Shown piece after piece: positions 9,252-18,515 of a stretch of DNA of 64,000 bases. The notes under the pieces were generated by a model that worked only from the letters and a program-made list of their open reading frames with translations, ran no database searches and was not told the DNA's origin. Where the stretch lies: the NCBI RefSeq assembly GCF_014750685.1, contig NZ_JAAXGE010000007.1, positions 62,001-126,000 of the forward strand, given 5' to 3'. The translations under genes were made by a program, and so were the position numbers. Origin of the DNA: Bacteroides sp. GM023 (GTDB lineage: Bacteria > Bacteroidota > Bacteroidia > Bacteroidales > Bacteroidaceae). Every line of letters starts with the position of its first letter. Position 1 is the first letter of the stretch.

Positions 9252-10460
9252 ATGAAAATGATGAATTCTGAATTGAAACATACTGATTTTTCCCTATATA
9301 CTTTTGAAGAATTCCTTCAAAACGACTTTTTTATTTCTTCCATGAAATATCCTACGGAAGAGACACAAGAATTTTGGAATGACTTTGAGCAATCGCATCC
9401 TTCTAATATAAATGATTATATCGCGGCAAGAGAATCTTTGGAAGCTCTGTCGATGCAAGAGGATGATTTACTCTCAGATCAGGAAATGGGAGATTTGTGG
9501 ACACGAATTGAAGCAACCAACATAAATAAGGACAAGGCAAAACGTAAGAACTACTTCTTGATAGGGTTGAGTGCAGCAGCCAGTGTGGCTATTCTTGTAG
9601 GGTGCTTCTTCTTCTTGAAGAACTATCCTTCGGTCTTGGCACCGGATATTGCTACATTTGCGGTGAATACGAAGATGGAACTACCTGAAACGGAAGAAAC
9701 TCTGCTGATATTAGCAGAAGATAACATAGTGAGCCTGAAAGAAAAAGAATCTGCAATCACGTATGACTCTGTGGAAATTAAAACGAATCAGGAAAGCATA
9801 CTGAAAGAGAAAGTGGCAACTTTTAATCAATTGGTAATCCCGCGCGGGAAGCGTTCGGTATTGACATTTGCTGATGGGTCTAAAGTCTGGGTAAATGCCG
9901 GAACGAGGGTTGTCTATCCGGTAGAGTTTGAAAAAAATAAACGTGAAATATATGTAGATGGAGAAATCTATATAGAAGTAGCCAAAGATGAAAACCGTCC
10001 TTTCTATGTGCGGACGAAAGATATGAATGTAAGAGTGCTCGGTACGAAATTCAATGTGACGGCGTATGAGTCGGAAGCAATCAGAAGCGTAGTGCTGGCA
10101 CAGGGATGTGTCCAGGTGGAAACGGAGCAGACTCCGAAAGCCATTTTAGCTCCCAATCAGATGTTCAGCTCTGTAGAAGGAAAGGAAAATATAACACAAG
10201 TGGATGTAGAACAAGCAATTTCATGGGTCAATGGGCTCTATTGTTTCCAAAGTGCGGATTTAGGAATTGTCTTGAAACGTCTGTCCACCTATTATGGTGT
10301 TAATGTAGAATTTGACCCAGCGCTCAGTAAAATAAAATGTTCCGGAAAAATTGATTTGAAAGACAACTTTGAAAAAGTAATTAATGGATTAACCTTTGTC
10401 GCACCAATGTCTTATGCCTATGATGAACAATATAAAACGTATCGAGTCGTAAAAAAATAG
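9252..10460 (+). CDS. FecR-family anti-sigma factor
   Basis: The frame can be read from a GTG at 9186, but the first sensible ATG is at 9252, with others at 9258 and 9261. From 9252 it is 402 residues. An N-terminal cytoplasmic sigma-binding part is followed by one membrane helix (YFLIGLSAAASVAILVGCFF, 20 residues). Then comes the periplasmic FecR domain (PRGKRSVLTFADGSKVWVNA and FYVRTKDMNVRVLGTKFNV) and a C-terminal DUF4974 segment that would contact the SusC STN domain. It holds the preceding ECF factor inactive until the transporter signals substrate. The gap to the sigma gene is about 107 bp. Confidence 0.9.
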   Translation: MKMMNSELKHTDFSLYTFEEFLQNDFFISSMKYPTEETQEFWNDFEQSHPSNINDYIAARESLEALSMQEDDLLSDQEMGDLWTRIEATNINKDKAKRKNYFLIGLSAAASVAILVGCFFFLKNYPSVLAPDIATFAVNTKMELPETEETLLILAEDNIVSLKEKESAITYDSVEIKTNQESILKEKVATFNQLVIPRGKRSVLTFADGSKVWVNAGTRVVYPVEFEKNKREIYVDGEIYIEVAKDENRPFYVRTKDMNVRVLGTKFNVTAYESEAIRSVVLAQGCVQVETEQTPKAILAPNQMFSSVEGKENITQVDVEQAISWVNGLYCFQSADLGIVLKRLSTYYGVNVEFDPALSKIKCSGKIDLKDNFEKVINGLTFVAPMSYAYDEQYKTYRVVKK

Positions 10461-10611
10461 ACAAGAAATAAATAAGTAAATAACAAACTAAATTCCTATA
10501 TCTTATGGTGATTTTTTATAAGAGTGGGTGATGCCGCAGTATCATCCAGGTGGGATCTGTATGCCCATAAATGTTAAGTTGTAGAAAGTGATATTATGAG
10601 AAATTTTTAAC

Positions 10612-13600
10612 ATGATTAATATGAAAAATGCAATTAGAGAACGAAAGAGTAAGGTTCTCACGCTATTCCTTTGCTTCTTACTTCTCGGAATAGATTATTC
10701 TTTCGCCAGTACAAACAATTATTCTCAATTAAAGACTCTCTCGGTCAGTGTGAATAACACTACGCTACGGGAAGTTCTTCATACAATAGAGAAAAGTAGC
10801 CAATTCGTTTTCTTCTATTTGGATGATGCTGTGAATTTGGACCGTAAGGTCTCCATCGACAGTAAAGATAAGAAGATAGAAGAAATTCTTTCCGAACTTT
10901 TTGAAGGCACTTCATATACCTACCGGATTTCCGACAGGCAAGTGTTTATCTCCGGACGTGCCGCTGCTCCGACTTCGCAACAACAGAATAAGCGTAAAAT
11001 AACCGGTCGTGTCATAGATATAAAAGGCGAACCGCTTATTGGTGTGAATGTAACGGTGGATGGCGATACAAATGGCTCGATTACCAATATGGATGGTTTG
11101 TATGAGTTGTTTGTAGATAAGAAAAGCATACTGATTAAATTTACCTACATTGGATTTAAGACATCTGAAATAAGAACGAATGCTTCTACGAATATTTATG
11201 ATGTGACCTTGGAAGAACAGGTGAACGAACTGGAAGAAACCGTTATCGTGGGTTATGGTACCCAGCGTAAGATCAGTAATATCGGTGCCCAATCTTCCAT
11301 GAAGATGGAAGACATTAAAACACCGTCTGCCAGTTTGACGACAACCCTGGCCGGACGTCTCGCCGGTGTGGTAGCAGTACAGCGTACGGGTGAGCCGGGC
11401 AAGGATGCGGCTGATATTTGGATTCGTGGTATTTCAACTCCAAACACGTCTTCTCCGCTGGTATTGGTCGATGGTGTGGAACGTTCATTCAATGACATCG
11501 ATCCTGAAGATATTGAATCATTGACAACGCTGAAAGACGCGTCGGCTACAGCCGTATATGGTGTACGTGGCGCGAATGGTGTCATCTTGATTAAGACCAA
11601 ACCGGGAAAGATTGGAAAGCCGACAGTAAGTGCGGATTATTATGAATCGTTTACCCGTTTCACGAAGATGGTTGACCTGGCAGATGGCGTTACCTATATG
11701 AAAGCTGCCAATGAAGCGATGCGTAATGATGGGACTGCTACAAAATATACAGATGAATATATAAATAATACAATTGTAGGGAAGGATCCTTATCTATATC
11801 CGAATGTAGACTGGTTACATGAAATATTTAATGATTGGGGACACAATCGGCGCGTGAATGTAAACGTGCGCGGTGGTAGTGAAAAAGTATCCTATTATGC
11901 GTCTGTAAGCTACTTTAATGAGACCGGTATGACAGTGACAGACAAGCGTATAAATACTTATGATTCGGAAATGAAATACAGCCGCTATAACTTCACTACC
12001 AATCTGAGTCTTGACATCACTCCCACTACCAAAGCGGAAATTGGTGCTCAAGGTTATTTGGGTGAAGGAAATTATCCTGCAATTTCTTCTTCCAGTTTGT
12101 ATAATGCTGCTATGTCTATTTCACCTGTCGAGTATCCGAAGATGTTCTTTATTAATGGAGAATCGTATATCCCTGGTATCTCTACAAATAATAATTTTAA
12201 TAATCCTTACTCACAGGCCACTCGCCGAGGTTACGATAATCTGACAAAGAATCAGATTTACTCCAATTTGCGTTTGACTCAGGAATTGGATATGATAACG
12301 AAAGGTTTAAAAATCAGTGCAATGTATGCATTCGACGTATATAACGAGATACACGTGCATCAAGATCGTGAAGAGTCTACCTATAATTTTTTGGATACAA
12401 ATGTACCTTATGATATGAATGGGCAACCTATTTTGCAACGAATCTATGAAGGTAGCAATGTCTTAAGTTATAACCAAACAACGGGCGGAAATAAAAAGAC
12501 TTATCTGGAAGCCTCTTTGATCTATGATCGCACATTTAATGAAGATCACCGTGTCAGCGCTTTGTTCTTGTTTAATCAGCAGTCTAAGTTGTTGTATCCG
12601 AAAAGCACGCTGGAGGATGCTATTCCTTATCGTATGATGGGTATTGCAGGCCGTGCCACTTATTCATGGAAGGACCGTTATTTTGCGGAATTCAATATTG
12701 GTTATAATGGTGCCGAGAATTTCTCACCGGGACATCGTTTCGGGACTTTTCCTGCCTTTGGAGTCGGGTGGGTTGTTTCAAACGAGAAATTTTGGCAACC
12801 TCTGTCAAAAGTCGTTTCCTTTCTAAAGATACGATACACCGATGGGAAGGTAGGTAATAGTGATGTTAACGACCGTCGTTTCATGTATTTGGATCAAATG
12901 AAAGAAAATAGTAGCTATGGATATAAATTTGGACCGAATGGAACCAAATGGTCTGGATATGAAACACTGAATATGGCGGTGGATTTAGTTTGGGAAGAGT
13001 CTCACAAGCAGAATTTAGGTGTTGATATTAAACTCTTTAATGATGACCTGTCTATCATTTTTGATATTTTCAAAGAACGGCGTGAAAACATTTTGTTGAA
13101 ACGGGAAAATTCTATTCCTTCTTTCTTGGGATACAATACATCAGCCCCTTACGGAAATATTGGAATTGTGGAGAATAAAGGATTCGACGGAACAATCGAA
13201 TACAACAAGCGTATTAATAAAGATTGGTTGATTTCTCTCCGGGGTAATATAACTTTTAATAAGGATAAATGGGTTCAAGGTGAACTTCCAGAACAAAAAT
13301 ATGAATGGATGAATCAGTATGGGCGTAACATTAAAGCAGCTAAAGGATACATAGCGGAAGGGCTTTTTACGCAAGCTGAGATTGACGATATGCATCGCTG
13401 GGAGGTTTTGTCTGATGCTAATAAGGCGATTACTCCGAAACCTTTTGCCAGTCAATTTGGTACAGTAAAAGCCGGAGATATAAAATATAAAGATTTGAAT
13501 AATGATGGTCAAATTGACTCTTACGATCAAACATATATTTCCCGGGGTGATGTGCCTACTACTGTTTATGGTTTCGGTTTCACTGTGGCGTGGAAAGACT

Positions 13601-14052
13601 TGTCTGTGGGGATGATGTTTCAGGGAACTGCCGGTGCAGAACGTGTATTAAATGGAAGCAGTATAAATCCGTTTAGCGGTGGTGGTGGAACTGGTAATCT
13701 GTATTGCAATATTGATGACAGGTGGACTGAGGATAATCCAAACCAGAATGTGTTTTATCCGCGTTTGTCTTATGGAAACGAGACGGCCAGTTATGTAAAT
13801 AACTTCCAGAAGAGTACTTGGTGGGTACGGAATATGGATTTTATGAGGTTGAAAACGCTGCAGATTTCTTATAATTTACCTAAAGATTGGGTTAATAAAG
13901 TGCGTTTAAAGAATGCAGCTGTCTATGTAATGGGTACTAATTTGTTCACTTTGAGCCGGTTCAAACTTTGGGATCCGGAATTGAATACCGATAATGGTGC
14001 TTCTTATCCTAATACAACATCCTATTCGATAGGTCTCAACTTCACATTCTAA
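10612..14052 (+). CDS. SusC-like TonB-dependent outer-membrane transporter with STN signalling domain
   Basis: This 1146-residue protein starts at ATG 10612; a second ATG at 10621 is equally possible. A signal peptide ends near YSFAS. Then come an STN domain (about residues 38-113, LSVSVNNTTLREVLHTIEK), a carboxypeptidase-regulatory-like domain (about 128-205, ITGRVIDIKGEPLIGVNV) and a plug (VIVGYGTQ). The 22-strand barrel ends in an aromatic residue (GLNFTF). It imports oligosaccharides released at the surface, powered by TonB. The STN domain couples substrate binding to the FecR protein encoded just upstream. A 151-bp leader precedes it, where an ECF-dependent promoter would be expected; I could not define its boxes. 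SusD follows after 11 bp. Confidence 0.95.
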   Translation: MINMKNAIRERKSKVLTLFLCFLLLGIDYSFASTNNYSQLKTLSVSVNNTTLREVLHTIEKSSQFVFFYLDDAVNLDRKVSIDSKDKKIEEILSELFEGTSYTYRISDRQVFISGRAAAPTSQQQNKRKITGRVIDIKGEPLIGVNVTVDGDTNGSITNMDGLYELFVDKKSILIKFTYIGFKTSEIRTNASTNIYDVTLEEQVNELEETVIVGYGTQRKISNIGAQSSMKMEDIKTPSASLTTTLAGRLAGVVAVQRTGEPGKDAADIWIRGISTPNTSSPLVLVDGVERSFNDIDPEDIESLTTLKDASATAVYGVRGANGVILIKTKPGKIGKPTVSADYYESFTRFTKMVDLADGVTYMKAANEAMRNDGTATKYTDEYINNTIVGKDPYLYPNVDWLHEIFNDWGHNRRVNVNVRGGSEKVSYYASVSYFNETGMTVTDKRINTYDSEMKYSRYNFTTNLSLDITPTTKAEIGAQGYLGEGNYPAISSSSLYNAAMSISPVEYPKMFFINGESYIPGISTNNNFNNPYSQATRRGYDNLTKNQIYSNLRLTQELDMITKGLKISAMYAFDVYNEIHVHQDREESTYNFLDTNVPYDMNGQPILQRIYEGSNVLSYNQTTGGNKKTYLEASLIYDRTFNEDHRVSALFLFNQQSKLLYPKSTLEDAIPYRMMGIAGRATYSWKDRYFAEFNIGYNGAENFSPGHRFGTFPAFGVGWVVSNEKFWQPLSKVVSFLKIRYTDGKVGNSDVNDRRFMYLDQMKENSSYGYKFGPNGTKWSGYETLNMAVDLVWEESHKQNLGVDIKLFNDDLSIIFDIFKERRENILLKRENSIPSFLGYNTSAPYGNIGIVENKGFDGTIEYNKRINKDWLISLRGNITFNKDKWVQGELPEQKYEWMNQYGRNIKAAKGYIAEGLFTQAEIDDMHRWEVLSDANKAITPKPFASQFGTVKAGDIKYKDLNNDGQIDSYDQTYISRGDVPTTVYGFGFTVAWKDLSVGMMFQGTAGAERVLNGSSINPFSGGGGTGNLYCNIDDRWTEDNPNQNVFYPRLSYGNETASYVNNFQKSTWWVRNMDFMRLKTLQISYNLPKDWVNKVRLKNAAVYVMGTNLFTLSRFKLWDPELNTDNGASYPNTTSYSIGLNFTF

Positions 14053-14063
14053 AAGAAAAGATA

Positions 14064-15986
14064 ATGAAAAAGTATAATTATATAATTGTAAGTCTGTTGA
14101 CAAGTTTGTTTATAACATCTTGTAATGACTATTTTGATCAAGTGCCGGATGACCGGTTATCTCTTAAGGAGATTTTCACAACTAGAGATGGTGCATTGAA
14201 ATATCTTTCCAATGTGTATACTTTTTTGCCGGATGAATTCAATCAACGGCAGGTGCATGAAACAAGCTTGTATCGCACACCCGGCCCGTGGACAGCCGCC
14301 AGTGACGAAGCAGAGTGGACCTCATCGGGAAATAAAGCGAAACTGATTAATAATAATTCCATTGATGCTACGGAAAATACGATGGTGTTATACCGTTGGA
14401 AAAGTTGGTTCTCGGGCATACATGAGGCGGCTGTATTCACAGAATATGTAGATTTGGCACCTTTGACTGCAACAGAAAGAAATCAATGGAAGGCGGAAGC
14501 GAGAGCTTTGCGGGCTATTTATTACTTTTATCTGGTGCGTACTTATGGGCCGGTACCTTTGCTTGATTCTGATTATGCCATGGATACCCCAAGTGATGAG
14601 TTGCAACTTTCACGTAGCACGGTGGACGCTTGCTTTAATTTCATAGTGTCCGAACTGAAGGCTGCTCAGAAAGATGGCTTGATGGATGATGCTTCAACTG
14701 ACAAGGTGTCCGGATATGGACGTATTGACCAGTCTATTGCGCAGGCTTTCATTATTGAAGCTTTGACTTACCGTGCGAGTTGGCTGTTCAATGGCGAATG
14801 CACTTATTACGCGAATTTGGCCAATCCAGACGGAACGAAATTGTTTCCGTCCAAACCGGATGAGGCTACTAAACGCGCCAACTGGCAAAAGGTAATAGAT
14901 GAATGTAAAACGTTCTTTCAGAATTACGGAAGCCGCTATCATCTCATGTATACGGATAAAAAAGGTGTAGCAGTGACTGGAGCGGATGCCCTGACCTTTA
15001 ATCCGATGGAGTCTTATCGCCGGGGAATGAGAACTCTGTTTTCTGAAGTCGGCACTAATAAAGAAATGATTTTCTATCGTTTGGATAATGCGGCGGAAAC
15101 TATGCAATATGACCGTACACCTAATAAATCCGGGAATACAGATGACTATAGAGGAGGTAGTTTACTTGGAGCTACACAGGAAATAGTAGACGCTTACTTT
15201 ATGCGAAATGGTGAGTCGCCTGTCACAGGTTATGCTTCAGATGGTATTACGCCGATTATCAATGAGGAATCTCAGTATGTAGAAAATGGAATATCCACAA
15301 CCGACTATACCGCGGCGGATGGCACTGTATATGCGCAGAAAGGCACACGGATGATGTATGTGAATCGTGACCCTCGCTTTTATGCAGACATTACATTTAG
15401 TAATTCAAAATGGTTTGAGGGAACCGAAGGAGGCTATACAATCGATTTTACTTATAGTGGAAATTGTGGAAAAAAACAAGGGAGCAATGATTATACAAGT
15501 ACAGGGTATTTGGTTCGCAAAAATATGGATTCCGGTAACCGTAAACAAAATCTGATTTGCGTTTTGCTGCGTCTGACTAATATTTATTTCGATTATGTTG
15601 AAGCACTTGCCAATGTAGAACCGACGAATGAAGATATCTGGACTTACATGAACCTGATTCGTAAGCGTGCGGGAATCCCTGGATATGGTGAAACGCAGAA
15701 TTTGATAAAACCGACGACGACAAAAGAGGTAATGGAATTAATCCGTAAAGAGAAACGCGTTGAGCTGAGTTTTGAAAACTGCCGTTATTTCGATGTGCGT
15801 CGTTGGGGATTGGTTGATGAACATTTTAATAAACCGATACATGGAATGAATGTAAATTATGACGGAAATGATTTCTTTAAACGTACAGAGATTATAAAAC
15901 GTGTTTTCACTCGTCAATATTTCTTCCCAATTCCGCAGAGTGAAATCGATATTGATAAAAATTTGGTTCAGAATACCGGATTCTAA
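14064..15986 (+). CDS. SusD-like surface glycan-binding lipoprotein
   Basis: This 640-residue lipoprotein has lipid cysteine in FITSCND. TPR-like helices are visible, such as WKAEARALRAIYYFYLVRTY, which is the standard SusD signature. A C-terminal half has RKEKRVELSFENCRYFDVRR (20 residues), also diagnostic of the RagB/SusD family. It ends with PIPQSEIDIDKNLVQNTGF. It forms the lid over the SusC barrel encoded 11 bp upstream and captures mannan oligosaccharides at the cell surface. It is slightly longer than the usual 500-600 residues because of loops between about 330 and 480. Confidence 0.95.
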   Translation: MKKYNYIIVSLLTSLFITSCNDYFDQVPDDRLSLKEIFTTRDGALKYLSNVYTFLPDEFNQRQVHETSLYRTPGPWTAASDEAEWTSSGNKAKLINNNSIDATENTMVLYRWKSWFSGIHEAAVFTEYVDLAPLTATERNQWKAEARALRAIYYFYLVRTYGPVPLLDSDYAMDTPSDELQLSRSTVDACFNFIVSELKAAQKDGLMDDASTDKVSGYGRIDQSIAQAFIIEALTYRASWLFNGECTYYANLANPDGTKLFPSKPDEATKRANWQKVIDECKTFFQNYGSRYHLMYTDKKGVAVTGADALTFNPMESYRRGMRTLFSEVGTNKEMIFYRLDNAAETMQYDRTPNKSGNTDDYRGGSLLGATQEIVDAYFMRNGESPVTGYASDGITPIINEESQYVENGISTTDYTAADGTVYAQKGTRMMYVNRDPRFYADITFSNSKWFEGTEGGYTIDFTYSGNCGKKQGSNDYTSTGYLVRKNMDSGNRKQNLICVLLRLTNIYFDYVEALANVEPTNEDIWTYMNLIRKRAGIPGYGETQNLIKPTTTKEVMELIRKEKRVELSFENCRYFDVRRWGLVDEHFNKPIHGMNVNYDGNDFFKRTEIIKRVFTRQYFFPIPQSEIDIDKNLVQNTGF

Positions 15987-16009
15987 TACTTATTATATAA
16001 AGAGTAATT

Positions 16010-17329
16010 ATGAAACAATTTATTTTTTCAGCATTTTGTCTTACGGTAGCTGCATTGAACGTAGTTTCCTGTAATGATGATAAATTGGCAAAACCGTATA
16101 CTCCCGATTATGAGCTTGTCTCTGAATATACAAATGAGGACGTATGGACAGCTTATGAAGCATTTAATGATTATTTGTTGGATGCAGATAAAAATATATA
16201 TAAGACAAGTACGGCGTATTCGTCTGCTGTCGACCGTTATAATGGGGCGGCGGCTATTTGGTGCCAACCTTTCTATTGTGATATGGCAATGAACGCATAT
16301 AAGCGTGCAAAGGTGGAAGGAAATGAAGAGAAGGAAGCAAAGTATAAAACTTTGTGTGAGGACTTATTTGCGGGAAATATAGCTCAATACAAGAATTTTG
16401 ATTTTGATGATAACGATTTGGCCAAGGGATGGTTTATTTATGACGACGTTCAGTGGTGGACCATTACTCTGGCACGCGCTTATGAATTGTTTGGTACAGA
16501 ACAATACCGTAGCCTGGCGGAAGCCAGCTTTGCCCGTGTATGGTATGGTTCGCCTAGGGTAGGAGATACAGGCTCCTATGCAGATCCGGCGAAGAATTTG
16601 GGCAGCGGTATGTTCTGGCAATGGCAGCCTATTACTAACCCTGATGAGAATCTGGCAACTAACGCTAAGATGGCCTGTATTAATTTTCCTACGGTGGTAG
16701 CGGCATTAACCCTTTATAATAATGTTCCGGCCGACCGTATGGAAGATATGCAACCGGAGCGGTGGAGCAATAGTTATGGAGATTTTGTACGTCCTCATTA
16801 TGAAACGAAAGAGGCTTATCTGGAGAAGGGGAAGGAAATATATGAATGGGGGGTAAAAAACCTGGTGGATACTAATACTGGCGAAGTTGCGGATAGTAAG
16901 GCTGGTGATGGCAATCCGGCATGGACGGACCATGTTTACAATCAGGCTACGTACATTGGTGCTTCTATATTACTTTATAAAGCGACAGGAGAGCAGGCTT
17001 ATCTGGATAATGCGATTGTCGCAACAGATTATGTGGTGGATACCATGTCCGGAACTTACGACTTATTGCCGTATGAAGATGGCATAGAACAGGGCATTTA
17101 TACGGCTGTCTTTTCACAGTACGTCGCCATGCTTGTCTATGATTGTGATCAGACTAAATATATTCCGTTTTTGAAACGGAATATTAATTACGGTTGGGCT
17201 AATCGCGATAAAACACGTAATTTATGTGGCGGCGCATATAATAAGGAAGTGATAGAGGGAGCTACGGTCGATAGTTACTCAGCATCCGGAATACCTGCTT
17301 TGATGTTGTTGTTTCCGGCAGAAAAATAA
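16010..17329 (+). CDS. GH76 endo-alpha-1,6-mannanase, surface lipoprotein
   Basis: This 439-residue protein has a lipobox VVSC (cysteine 21) and so is probably displayed on the outer membrane. The (alpha/alpha)6 barrel carries the GH76 catalytic aspartate pair at D145-D146 in WFIYDDVQWW. Other conserved segments are MFWQWQPI, YNQATYIGASILLYKATG and DSYSASGIPALMLL. GH76 enzymes cut the alpha-1,6-mannan backbone internally. Placed right after SusD, it would make the first cuts outside the cell. It has a close paralogue at 20214-21473 that lacks the lipid cysteine. The two share long stretches including YNQAT and NRDKTRN. Confidence 0.92.
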   Translation: MKQFIFSAFCLTVAALNVVSCNDDKLAKPYTPDYELVSEYTNEDVWTAYEAFNDYLLDADKNIYKTSTAYSSAVDRYNGAAAIWCQPFYCDMAMNAYKRAKVEGNEEKEAKYKTLCEDLFAGNIAQYKNFDFDDNDLAKGWFIYDDVQWWTITLARAYELFGTEQYRSLAEASFARVWYGSPRVGDTGSYADPAKNLGSGMFWQWQPITNPDENLATNAKMACINFPTVVAALTLYNNVPADRMEDMQPERWSNSYGDFVRPHYETKEAYLEKGKEIYEWGVKNLVDTNTGEVADSKAGDGNPAWTDHVYNQATYIGASILLYKATGEQAYLDNAIVATDYVVDTMSGTYDLLPYEDGIEQGIYTAVFSQYVAMLVYDCDQTKYIPFLKRNINYGWANRDKTRNLCGGAYNKEVIEGATVDSYSASGIPALMLLFPAEK

Positions 17330-17350
17330 GTATAATCTATAAAAAAAAGA

Positions 17351-18505
17351 ATGATGAATGCAAAATATTTAAATCGGAACCTGTGGTATTGTATCGGCTG
17401 TATGATACTGGTGCTTCAATTGATGGCTTGTACTGAGGAAACCCATGATAATTATACAGTAGCTCCAGAGATAAAAGACGTATATATTGATCGGTTGGAC
17501 GCATTAATCATTGAGATGACGGATTTGCAGACAAACTCAGAATATGGCGAAAAGAAAGGACAATATCCCGCTGAAAGTAGAGCAATCCTGACGGATGCGA
17601 TAGATGCCGCTAATCGTGCGGTGCTACTAATAAAGTATCAGAATCCGTCTCCGTCGGAAAGTGAAAAACAGCGCTATGTAGATAATGTGAGGGGTGCCAT
17701 TGACAAATTTGAAGCAATGGTCCGGACCGAAGATGCTGAAACGATACCATCCGAATTATTTGTCGACGGACGTGGAAATGGCGGGTCTTACATTGATTTC
17801 GGACGCAGTGAGGAGTACGTAAAATTCGGAACTCAAAACAATCAGTCCTTTACTATTGAATTTTGGGTAAAAGTGACTCAAGGCGGTGGAAAAGACCAGA
17901 ATGTTTTCCTGTCTACTTTTATAGGGGGAAGCGGATGGCATAATGGCTGGATGATGTATTGGCGCAATTCGAGTGGTGGTATCTATCGTGCCACTTGGGG
18001 TGAGACCGGAGGTAATATCTGTGAACCGTCACTCAGTGCGCCGGAAGACGGAGAGTGGCAGCATTTTCTGTTTGTCTATAGCGATACTGGTTTGCCGGAC
18101 AGCCCGGATTTGCGTGCAAAATTGTATGTAAACGGGGAAGTGAAGACTACAGAGAAGAACGTAGGAAGCAGATATTATAATTCGAGTAATTTTGCTGATA
18201 ACAATAAGCCTATGACTGCTTTCGGACGTTATATGCGTACCGGAGACGACAACTTATTTGAAGAAGGTTTCGCCGGTTACATGAAGAATATCCGTATCTG
18301 GAAAAGCGCAAAGAATGACACATATATACAGGAGTCTTATAAAGGTACGGCAGAGGTCACGGGAAAGGAAGGAGATTTGGTTGCTGCGTGGAACTTTACC
18401 ACGAAACCGTCCGGTACCACCAGTGAAGTTCTTGACCTGACCGGCAGGCATACTGCCAAGATTGTCGGAACTTATAAATGGGAACGTGTTGCAGAAGGAC
18501 AATAA
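17351..18505 (+). CDS. Surface lipoprotein: one helical module plus LamG/concanavalin-like domain
   Basis: This 384-residue lipoprotein has its lipid cysteine at residue 27 (LQLMACTEE). Residues about 43-118 form a helical module with the motif EYGEKKGQYP. The C-terminal 240 residues form a jelly-roll of the LamG/concanavalin type (SFTIEFWVKV and GYMKNIRIWKSAKNDTYI). No glycosidase catalytic motif is apparent. Its place after SusCD and a surface GH76 is that of a SusE/SusF-like glycan-binding protein. It is homologous to the next gene, which has two copies of the helical module. Binding of mannan is inferred from context only. Confidence 0.8.
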   Translation: MMNAKYLNRNLWYCIGCMILVLQLMACTEETHDNYTVAPEIKDVYIDRLDALIIEMTDLQTNSEYGEKKGQYPAESRAILTDAIDAANRAVLLIKYQNPSPSESEKQRYVDNVRGAIDKFEAMVRTEDAETIPSELFVDGRGNGGSYIDFGRSEEYVKFGTQNNQSFTIEFWVKVTQGGGKDQNVFLSTFIGGSGWHNGWMMYWRNSSGGIYRATWGETGGNICEPSLSAPEDGEWQHFLFVYSDTGLPDSPDLRAKLYVNGEVKTTEKNVGSRYYNSSNFADNNKPMTAFGRYMRTGDDNLFEEGFAGYMKNIRIWKSAKNDTYIQESYKGTAEVTGKEGDLVAAWNFTTKPSGTTSEVLDLTGRHTAKIVGTYKWERVAEGQ

Positions 18506-18515
18506 TATAAAAACA

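Noticed and set aside
18462..18515. TTG start for the second LamG lipoprotein
   Set aside because: It would overlap the previous gene and bury the lipoprotein signal peptide.
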